Below the pieces are notes generated by a model. That model was not told where the DNA came from, made no database searches, and worked only from the letters and a program-made list of their open reading frames with translations. From UBA8437 sp003445035 (GTDB taxonomy: Bacteria; Planctomycetota; Planctomycetia; Planctomycetales; Planctomycetaceae), in assembly GCA_937901285.1 (NCBI GenBank), contig CALCHI010000264.1:1-8592 (forward strand): DNA of 8,592 bases. The letters are read 5' to 3'. Below are positions 1 to 5,199 of the stretch, in pieces; position 1 is the first letter of the stretch, and every line of letters starts with the position of its first letter. A program made the translations under genes and the position numbers.

Positions 1-702
<702 letters not shown>

Positions 703-734
703 CTAGCCGTTCCTCTCGTCTCGCCCCGGGTTGC

Positions 735-1388
735 TCAATTCGACTCCGAAGTCACTTCCGCCAGGGCCTCGCCGATCAACCGCTGCTGGTCGGCCGCATC
801 CAGCGACCTCCCCAACACGTGCTCGGTTGCAGCAGCGACCTGGTTGGAAACCTGGTCGAAGAGGTCCTTGAGTGCCTGGTCACGGGCTCGTTCGATCTCC
901 CCGAGAGCCCGATTCTGGGTCGCTTCGGCCTGTTCCTGTGCCGCCGCCACGATCTCATCCTTGGTGTGCTCGGCATCCCGCCTCGCCTCGGCCAGGATCT
1001 CCTTGACCTCCTCCTGGACGCCCGCCAACTTCGTCTCGTGTGTGGCCAGCATCTCTTCAGCCTTGACGCGTGCCGCTTCAGCCGCATCGATGTCCGACCG
1101 GACTCGCTGCTCCCGAGCATCCAGGCCCTCGGCCAGCGGTTTCCAGGCGAACTTCTTGAGGATAAACACGAACAACAGGAACACGATCAACGACCAGAGC
1201 GCCAGGTCCGCCTTGAAATCCAGCGGCACTCCGGCCGCATGGGATCCATCGTCGCCATGGTGTTCTGCGTCGTCAGCACCCGCCGTGCTGGTGTGCGGTT
1301 CGTCCGCAGCCATCACCGAACAAGTGGCCATCAACGACCAGCCCGTGATCACTGTCAGGCACAGGCCAAATATCAAGGTTTTGCGCAT
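735..1388 (-). CDS. atpF: F0 ATP synthase subunit b with cleavable-looking leader
   Basis: Subunit b forms the peripheral stalk that holds F1 against the membrane sector. In the 217-residue product, residues 1-27 look like a Sec signal peptide (KR-type start, hydrophobic core, likely cut at SVMA/ADE). A His/Asp-rich stretch follows (29-52), then one membrane helix (about 62-79). Next come FAWKPL and LDAREQRVRSDIDAAE, typical of subunit b, and a long charged, Ala/Glu-rich coiled coil to about residue 185. Family members are usually near 160 residues; the excess is the leader and the periplasmic segment. The ATG at 1388 has AAGGG 7 nt upstream (1396-1400). C23 does not form a good lipobox (Thr at -1), so I read the leader as an ordinary signal peptide. 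Upstream lies a 103-nt spacer with two hairpins. Confidence 0.95.
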   Translation of the reverse strand: MRKTLIFGLCLTVITGWSLMATCSVMAADEPHTSTAGADDAEHHGDDGSHAAGVPLDFKADLALWSLIVFLLFVFILKKFAWKPLAEGLDAREQRVRSDIDAAEAARVKAEEMLATHETKLAGVQEEVKEILAEARRDAEHTKDEIVAAAQEQAEATQNRALGEIERARDQALKDLFDQVSNQVAAATEHVLGRSLDAADQQRLIGEALAEVTSESN

Positions 1389-1491
1389 CTACATGCCCTT
1401 ACACTGCAAATCGTCGGCAAGAACCGCCGCCCTTCCGACGAGCCAACCACCACCATTGGTTGGTCGACACGAGGGAAGCCAACAACCCTTG
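1389..1491 (-). promoter_or_regulatory. atpE-atpF spacer with two adjacent hairpins
   Basis: This spacer contains two perfect stems. The first met by minus-strand transcription pairs 1443-1449 with 1457-1463 (7 bp, CCAACCA with TGGTTGG, 7-nt loop). The second pairs 1411-1417 with 1435-1441 (7 bp, TCGTCGG with CCGACGA, 17-nt loop). They almost touch, sharing base 1441. Neither is followed by a U-run, so simple intrinsic termination is unlikely. Such structures between atpE and atpF could mark mRNA processing, 3'-end protection of the atpE message or partial attenuation. The role is inferred; the pairing is directly visible. Confidence 0.5.
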
Positions 1492-1788
1492 TCAGACGGA
1501 CATGATGCAGATGATCAGCGCAAAGAACGCAGCACCTTCGATCAGCGCGGCGGAGATGATCATCGCGGTCTGTACACTTGAGGCGACCTCGGGTTGACGG
1601 GCCATGCTCTCCACGGCCGACGCCCCGATTCGTCCGATACCGAGTCCGGCACCGATGATCACGATTCCGGCCCCGACACTAGCCAGGTTCAGGCTGCTGG
1701 CCGCGGCGGCATCCTGTGCCAACACCGGCATTCCCGTCGCCAGCACGATGGCCATCGCCATCCCGACAATCTTCATGCTCTGAATCAC
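1492..1788 (-). CDS. atpE: F0 ATP synthase subunit c with signal peptide
   Basis: Subunit c forms the membrane ring that turns as ions pass. I choose a GTG start at 1788 because AAGGAG (1797-1802) is 8 nt upstream; the ATG four codons later (1776) would be 20 nt away. The 98-residue product has a leader (about 1-24, ending PVLA/QD). Helix 1 carries the glycine motif GAGLGIG (46-52), followed by the polar loop RQPE (64-67). Helix 2 carries the ion-binding carboxylate E84 in AALIEGAAFF. The glutamine and Ser/Thr ligands typical of Na+ rings are absent (Ile in GIG, and Gly-Ala after E84), so a proton ring is inferred. An open frame continues upstream to 1968, but it lacks family similarity and crosses the spacer hairpin. 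Mature length is close to the usual 75-80. Confidence 0.96.
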   Translation of the reverse strand: MIQSMKIVGMAMAIVLATGMPVLAQDAAAASSLNLASVGAGIVIIGAGLGIGRIGASAVESMARQPEVASSVQTAMIISAALIEGAAFFALIICIMSV

Positions 1789-1796
1789 GTCTCTTT

Positions 1797-1802
1797 CTCC
1801 TT
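1797..1802 (-). promoter_or_regulatory. Ribosome-binding site deciding the atpE GTG start
   Basis: AAGGAG on the minus strand is the strongest Shine-Dalgarno sequence in the operon. It lies 8 nt before the GTG at 1788 and 20 nt before the next ATG at 1776. It argues for the GTG start and for high translation of subunit c. Confidence 0.75.
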
Positions 1803-1921
1803 GGTCATTGGCACCGTCGGAACAGCCTAGCTCGCCGTTGCCTTCGGCTCCCAAACACGTTTCTTGAATTACCTGTTGATTTTCCCGCCACACTCCAGCG
1901 AGTGAACCGCTCATTGAATCA

Positions 1922-1961
1922 ACCGACCCGGCGCGGCACAACCGTTGCCGCCACGGTCGGT
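1922..1961 (-). promoter_or_regulatory. Long two-part hairpin in the atpB-atpE spacer
   Basis: The 203-nt spacer between atpB and atpE has a 40-nt imperfect hairpin that starts 30 nt after the atpB stop. The outer stem pairs 1922-1928 with 1955-1961 (7 bp); the inner stem pairs 1933-1938 with 1946-1951 (6 bp), closing a 7-nt loop. Only a small internal loop separates the two stems. No U-tract follows on the minus strand, so it does not look like an intrinsic terminator. The position before the most highly needed subunit suggests mRNA stabilisation or processing; this role is inferred. Confidence 0.5.
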
Positions 1962-1991
1962 CTCTCATTTGTTACTGTTGTCCCGGTCTGA

Positions 1992-2885
1992 CTAGTGAGG
2001 ATGAATCGCGGTCGAGATGAACAACGTCGCGAGGAACGCGAAGATGTAGGCCTGCAGGAAGGCCACGAACAACTCCAGCATGCCGATGGCGATCTGTCCG
2101 CCGATGCTCGCCGCCAGCACCGGATAGTACAGATACCACGCTCCGCCCGACGTGGCAGCAATGAAACCGAGGATGACCGCGATCACCGTGTGGCCGGCCA
2201 TGATGTTGGCAAAAAGCCGAACACACAGCACGCCATGTTTGATGAACAGGCCGATCACCTCGATCACCCAGATCATCGGCAGCAGCACCAGCTTCAATGG
2301 CCCGGGCACGTCGATGTGAGGAGCCTGCGCCAACCAGAAGCCGCCGACACCCAGTTCCCGTGAACCGTAGAACAGCGTGGCCCCGAAAGCGGTCACCGCC
2401 AGCACTCCCGTCACGTTGATCTCCCCAGTGGCCGAACCCAGCCAGGGAATCGCTCCCAGCAGGTTGCAGAACAACACGTAGAAGAAACACGACCAGACAA
2501 ATGGCAGGTACTCGTCAGCCGGATGCACGGCGTTGGCCGAGGCCTGGTCATGACCGCCGTGGTCATGGGACTCGTCACCGTGACCGTGGTGCCCGTCGCC
2601 TATGGTCGGCCGGACCACCTCGTCGCGGATGAACATCGCCAACGCTTCCCAGAAATTCCACCAGTACCCGGTCACCGACCGGCCACCCGACACTCGACGA
2701 GACAGACCACGAAAAATCACGAACGTGATCACACAGACCACCAGCTGCAGGACCATGAACCTCGTCAGCTGCAGGTGCAACCCGAAGAGATCGATCTCCG
2801 GCAACGGCAGTTTCATGCCGAACGGAAGCTCGAAGTACGGGAAGTCCCGAACGTGATGAAAAGTGTCGGCGTGCCCGGCGGCCAT
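1992..2885 (-). CDS. atpB: F0 ATP synthase subunit a
   Basis: Subunit a is the membrane stator holding the two proton half-channels beside the c ring. The 297-residue protein has hydrophobic segments at about 42-60, 127-146, 155-175, 197-217, 222-243 and 265-292. The essential arginine is R223 in RLFANIMAGH (223-232). The last helix has the usual LELFVAFLQAYIFAFLATLF pattern (270-289), with Q278. A His/Asp/Gly-rich insert (97-113, DGHHGHGDESHDHGGHD) separates the first helix from the second. In the E. coli topology this segment would face the cytoplasm. The start codon overlaps the atpI stop by one base (TGATG, 2883-2887) and has no obvious ribosome-binding site, so translational coupling is likely. 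Confidence 0.97.
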   Translation of the reverse strand: MAAGHADTFHHVRDFPYFELPFGMKLPLPEIDLFGLHLQLTRFMVLQLVVCVITFVIFRGLSRRVSGGRSVTGYWWNFWEALAMFIRDEVVRPTIGDGHHGHGDESHDHGGHDQASANAVHPADEYLPFVWSCFFYVLFCNLLGAIPWLGSATGEINVTGVLAVTAFGATLFYGSRELGVGGFWLAQAPHIDVPGPLKLVLLPMIWVIEVIGLFIKHGVLCVRLFANIMAGHTVIAVILGFIAATSGGAWYLYYPVLAASIGGQIAIGMLELFVAFLQAYIFAFLATLFISTAIHPH

Positions 2886-3283
2886 CAGTTCTGTCCAGAA
2901 GTCGGGTTCGCGGCTGCGTGTTGTTGCGAGACCAGGAAATAGGATTCCATCGCCAAAGCGGTCAGGTAGCTGACGATCAACCAGGCAAAGAACTCCCGGA
3001 ACCCCAGTTCCGGTCGAACCTCACGGATCAGCAGCGCGCCGGACAACACCATCAACATTCGCAACGTGGTGGAAAGCAGGATCGCCTGCGGAGTCGTCGT
3101 CAAATTCGGTAGCAACACGGCAACCGACAGCACCACCAGGCCGGGCACCAGGCACAGGCCAACCGCCCATGTCAGCCCCTCGAGCCCCGCCGTGCCCCCG
3201 ACCCATTGAGCGGGCAGTGCCAGCACCAGCCAGAGTCCGACCAGTACGGCGAAAAGCCAGGCAGATTGTCGAAGCGGATGCAT
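2885..3283 (-). CDS. atpI: ATP synthase protein I-like membrane protein
   Basis: This 132-residue, very hydrophobic protein sits immediately before atpB, the place of the AtpI/UncI accessory protein. That protein is thought to assist c-ring assembly or Mg2+ supply and is not part of the final enzyme. Four membrane segments are visible (about 8-25, 36-57, 67-88 and 97-118). A basic/acidic turn, REVRPELGFREF (87-98), lies between helices 3 and 4. The tail after 118 is polar. Sequence conservation in this family is weak, so the name rests on length, topology and position. The start (3281-3283) overlaps the atpZ stop in a TGATG, and its own stop overlaps the atpB start the same way. The three genes therefore form a tightly coupled unit. 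Confidence 0.75.
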   Translation of the reverse strand: MHPLRQSAWLFAVLVGLWLVLALPAQWVGGTAGLEGLTWAVGLCLVPGLVVLSVAVLLPNLTTTPQAILLSTTLRMLMVLSGALLIREVRPELGFREFFAWLIVSYLTALAMESYFLVSQQHAAANPTSGQN

Positions 3284-3549
3284 CAGGCGTCTGGCTCGGC
3301 CTCACGGTCGGTCGTTGTTTGTTGTCGTCCGGGCGGTGAACCGGCAATCTTCAGTAAGTGACTCATCCCCGTGCCCAATCCCAACAGGGCTCCGATGACT
3401 GTCAGCCACGGGGTCATTTCGAATTGCTTGTCGAGCCACACTCCCACTCCAGCGGGAATCGCCATCTCCAAGGACACCGTCGTTGCGGCAGAAACCCACC
3501 GCATTGCGGCCGCCATCGGAGGACGGTTCTCGGCAGATGACTCCACCAC
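3283..3549 (-). CDS. atpZ: AtpZ/AtpI-family small membrane protein
   Basis: This 88-residue protein has two membrane helices (about 18-37 and 47-67). It has the typical AtpZ pattern: a conserved Glu and Pro in the first helix (E28, P32), then GVWLDKQFEMTPWLTVIGALLGLGTG (35-60). Proteins of this type are encoded first in many atp operons. They are linked to F0 assembly and, with AtpI, to divalent-cation transport. The start is taken as GTG at 3549, because the promoter -10 at 3592-3597 predicts a transcript start near 3585, which gives a leader of about 36 nt. The ribosome-binding site is weak (GGTGGG, 11-16 nt upstream). A second GTG follows directly, and an ATG at residue 12 is an alternative. 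The C-terminal 18 residues are polar and probably disordered. Confidence 0.75.
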   Translation of the reverse strand: MVESSAENRPPMAAAMRWVSAATTVSLEMAIPAGVGVWLDKQFEMTPWLTVIGALLGLGTGMSHLLKIAGSPPGRQQTTTDREAEPDA

Positions 3550-3900
3550 GCTGACCCACCAAATTCGCGGCGACCACTCTGGGACCGGGGCAGTCTATTG
3601 GTCGCTCTGCGGGATGTCAAACCAGCAAGAATGACCTTCTCGGGGATTACGACCACTGGTCTTCGGCGGTCGGTGTGAGGTCGCTTCGGTTGAACCGTCC
3701 GTTTTGGTCGTGGTAGAAACTACGCACCCATTTTGTGCCATTTGATACGCTGATCTTCCTCCCTCGGAGAGGGATTCTCTAGCGTCTTGCCGGGGTCACC
3801 GGCAGTCGCCTGTCGCCCCCGGGCGATCGCAGCGGGCACGGACGGCCGCACCAGTTGTGTTGGTTTTCCTCTGTCTGAATGACGGTGAGGGGACGGGCTG
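3550..3900. other. Divergent intergenic region between atpZ and the DUF4912 gene
   Basis: These 351 bases hold no convincing gene. The left part carries the atp promoter. The right part, which would be the leader of the plus-strand gene, has three short perfect hairpins in a row. They pair 3760-3765 with 3769-3774 (TCCCTC with GAGGGA), 3788-3793 with 3799-3804 (TGCCGG with CCGGCA), and 3813-3817 with 3822-3826 (TCGCC with GGCGA). A GTAG-AAA-CTAC inverted repeat lies at 3713-3723. I found no plus-strand -35/-10 pair that I would defend. The ribosome-binding site of the next gene is GAGGGGA at 3887-3893. Confidence 0.6.
3592..3620 (-). promoter_or_regulatory. Sigma70-type promoter of the atp operon
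   Basis: On the minus strand, TTGACA (3615-3620, perfect -35 box) is followed by exactly 17 nt and then TAGACT (3592-3597, four of six bases of the -10 consensus). Transcription would start near 3585, 36 nt before the atpZ GTG. It is the best promoter match I see in the window and sits where the operon needs it. An 11-bp interrupted palindrome, GACCACTGGTC (3651-3661), lies about 30 bp upstream and could be a binding site, but nothing supports that beyond symmetry. Confidence 0.7.
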
Positions 3901-4845
3901 ATGGTGGGCAACCGCAATGGCCAGTTGGCTCGGTCCCGTGGCGGCACGTACCGCCAGTCCCTGCAGGGCAAAACTCGCAAGCAACTGGCCCAGTTGGCAC
4001 GCCGCCAGCGGATCCGTGGCTGGCACCCGATGCGAAAAGCCGAGTTGATCGACGCCCTGGCCGATGCGGCCCGGCGGGCCAACGGCAGCCGCCGCAAGAA
4101 GGCCGGCACGAAAACCGCCGTGCCAACACACCAGGGGGTCAATGGAGTCGCCGGCGAACGAGACGACGTGCTGATCGCCGAACCGGTCAGTTCGAGATGG
4201 CTCTCGGCACGCTGGAACGTCTCGCCGGAGATGCTGACCCGGGCGAAATCGGCCCTGGGAAGTGACTGGCACCGGGCGCGGATGGTGCTGCGGCTCTCGC
4301 GGATCACCGACGACACCGAGGGTCCTACCTCGGAATCTCGAATCCGTGACATCGTCGTGAAGCTCCAGATGGGCGAATGCTGTGTCGAGATCGACCAACC
4401 GGGCCTCCCCCACCGGCTTCACCTGGGTTTCTCGATTCCCGGCGGCGAGTTCTTTGCCCTCTCGCACTCCGACCCCGTTTCCACGACCCGAGGCCCGCAG
4501 CCGGAGGAAAGCCGTCGGCCGAACACTTCGACGGTGCCGGCCGGCAATTCGCACCGCTCCGCGTCATCAACGGGACAGGAGGCCGATGGCCTGCCGCTGG
4601 AAATCCACACCGACCTGGTCATCTACGGTCGGGCCGCTCCGGAAACCCTGATCGAACTCGAAAAGGCCTCGGTGCGTGTCGGTCGTGACGGCCGGTTCGA
4701 GCTGAGACTGCCCCTGGAGAACGGACGCCAGTTCGTCCCGGCCACCGCCACCGCCGGTGACCGGGCCAGCCGGAGACGGGTGGCGCTGGCAATCGAACGG
4801 CACCTCAAGCTGCTCGATCCCGAGCCAACCGAAGACCCGTCCTAG
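3901..4845 (+). CDS. DUF4912 protein with N-terminal SAP/Rho_N-like domain
   Basis: The function of this 314-residue protein is unknown. Residues about 23-57 (KTRKQLAQLARRQRIRGWHP, then MRKAELIDAL) look like a SAP or Rho_N helix-extension-helix module, which usually binds nucleic acid. It is followed by a basic linker (58-72, with RRKK). Residues about 98-195 fit DUF4912: an SSRWLSARWNVSPE start, CCVEIDQPGLPHRLHLGF (160-177) and GEFFALSHSDPV (182-193). A Ser/Pro-rich linker (191-232) leads to a second beta-rich part: HTDLVIYGRAAPETLIELE (236-254), then RVGRDGRFELRLPL and RQFVPATATA. The architecture is common in planctomycete-like genomes. The ATG has GAGGGGA 7 nt upstream. No signal peptide is seen, so a cytoplasmic, perhaps RNA- or DNA-associated role is inferred. 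It diverges from the atp operon. Confidence 0.85.
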   Translation: MVGNRNGQLARSRGGTYRQSLQGKTRKQLAQLARRQRIRGWHPMRKAELIDALADAARRANGSRRKKAGTKTAVPTHQGVNGVAGERDDVLIAEPVSSRWLSARWNVSPEMLTRAKSALGSDWHRARMVLRLSRITDDTEGPTSESRIRDIVVKLQMGECCVEIDQPGLPHRLHLGFSIPGGEFFALSHSDPVSTTRGPQPEESRRPNTSTVPAGNSHRSASSTGQEADGLPLEIHTDLVIYGRAAPETLIELEKASVRVGRDGRFELRLPLENGRQFVPATATAGDRASRRRVALAIERHLKLLDPEPTEDPS

Positions 4846-4944
4846 AGCCCTGCGGGCGGGGACGGCGGGGACGGGCCGTCGAACCCCTTGCCACCCAACA
4901 ACACCTCTTGCCCGACCTCCGACTGCCGACTAGGATCAGGTCGT

Positions 4945-4964
4945 CGGGTCGCTTCGGCGACCCG
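4945..4964 (+). terminator. cUUCGg tetraloop hairpin, possible terminator of the DUF4912 transcript
   Basis: An 8-bp perfect stem (CGGGTCGC at 4945-4952 with GCGACCCG at 4957-4964) closes the loop TTCG. C(UUCG)G is the most stable tetraloop type, and it forms only in the plus-strand RNA, so plus-strand transcription is implied. It lies 99 nt after the DUF4912 stop. The downstream tract (TCAGGCCTTTGCC) is poor in U, so termination is uncertain; mRNA 3'-end protection or a structural RNA element is equally possible. Confidence 0.45.
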
Positions 4965-5017
4965 TCAGGCCTTTGCCAATCCGGGCACGATTTTGTTGAC
5001 CCTACAAGCATGACCCA

Positions 5018-5093
5018 GGGGACCGTCCACGGACGGCCGCGTGTATATCCGAGCCACCCGGCTCGGCTCACACAACCCGGACGGGTGGTCCCC
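5018..5093 (+). ncRNA. Candidate multibranched structured RNA (76 nt)
   Basis: A closing 7-bp stem pairs GGGGACC (5018-5024) with GGTCCCC (5087-5093). Inside it lie three elements. One is a small stem, GTCC/GGAC (5025-5028 with 5031-5034), whose 2-nt loop is too tight as drawn; it may re-pair as CCGTC/GACGG (5023-5027 with 5032-5036) at the cost of two closing pairs. The second is a long arm, GTGT/ACAC (5041-5044 with 5070-5073), stacked on a perfect CCGAGCC/GGCTCGG stem (5049-5055 with 5060-5066) closed by ACCC. The third is ACCC/GGGT (5075-5078 with 5083-5086) next to the closing stem. The size equals that of a tRNA, but the TTCRANNC T-arm and the GG-containing D-arm are missing on both strands. 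I do not recognise the family. It may be a leader element of rarA, a free small RNA, or chance folding of GC-rich DNA. Confidence 0.35.
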
Positions 5094-5117
5094 ACCTGAT
5101 TCTTACGGGTCCAAACA

Positions 5118-5135
5118 AAACCCAGCCCGGGGTTT
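5118..5135 (+). terminator. Small hairpin with T-rich tail upstream of rarA
   Basis: AAACCC (5118-5123) pairs with GGGTTT (5130-5135) around a 6-nt loop, and TTT-C-TT spans the end of the stem. It could be a weak terminator or attenuator between the DUF4912 gene and rarA. The stem is short and the T-run broken, so confidence is low. Confidence 0.3.
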
Positions 5136-5199
5136 CTTGGCGAAGGCCTCTTTCTTTTAACCCGCTTCCCTTTTGGGGCCCGGCGCTTAGTCTGGTGTC

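Larger units (their letters stand above)
4846..5199. other. Hairpin-rich intergenic region before rarA
   Basis: These 354 bases have no credible gene; an open frame at 4908-5099 has no recognisable protein features. The region holds, in order: a G-quadruplex motif and overlapping hairpin (4854-4880), a cUUCGg tetraloop hairpin (4945-4964), a 76-nt multibranched fold (5018-5093), and a 6-bp hairpin followed by TTTCTT (5118-5135). A weak promoter-like pair, TTCTTG (5134-5139) and TTTAAC (5156-5161), could serve rarA. No good ribosome-binding site precedes the rarA ATG. Confidence 0.6.

Noticed and set aside
1492..1788. Sodium-type c ring
   Set aside because: The Gln in helix 1 and the Ser/Thr-Tyr ligands after the Glu in helix 2 seen in Na+ rings are replaced by Ile and by Gly-Ala-Ala-Phe.
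1789..1968. N-terminal extension of atpE to 1968
   Set aside because: The extra 60 residues have no family similarity, cross the spacer and reach into the strong hairpin, and a good ribosome-binding site marks the GTG at 1788.
3720..4554. Minus-strand open frames opposite the DUF4912 gene
   Set aside because: They are Arg/Pro/Ser-rich, lack recognisable motifs and overlap a plus-strand gene with clear domain features and a ribosome-binding site.
4996..5001. TTGACC as a -35 box for rarA or a small RNA
   Set aside because: No acceptable -10 sequence lies 16-18 nt downstream.
5018..5093. A tRNA gene, because the element is exactly 76 nt with a 7-bp terminal stem
   Set aside because: Neither strand shows a T-arm with TTCRANNC, a GG-containing D-loop, or a 5-bp anticodon stem with 7-nt loop, and the sequence after the stem (ACC-T) is not an encoded CCA.
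4908..5099. A 63-residue plus-strand peptide in the spacer before rarA
   Set aside because: There is no ribosome-binding site and the composition follows the GC-rich hairpins; the inverted repeats fit an RNA role better than a coding one.
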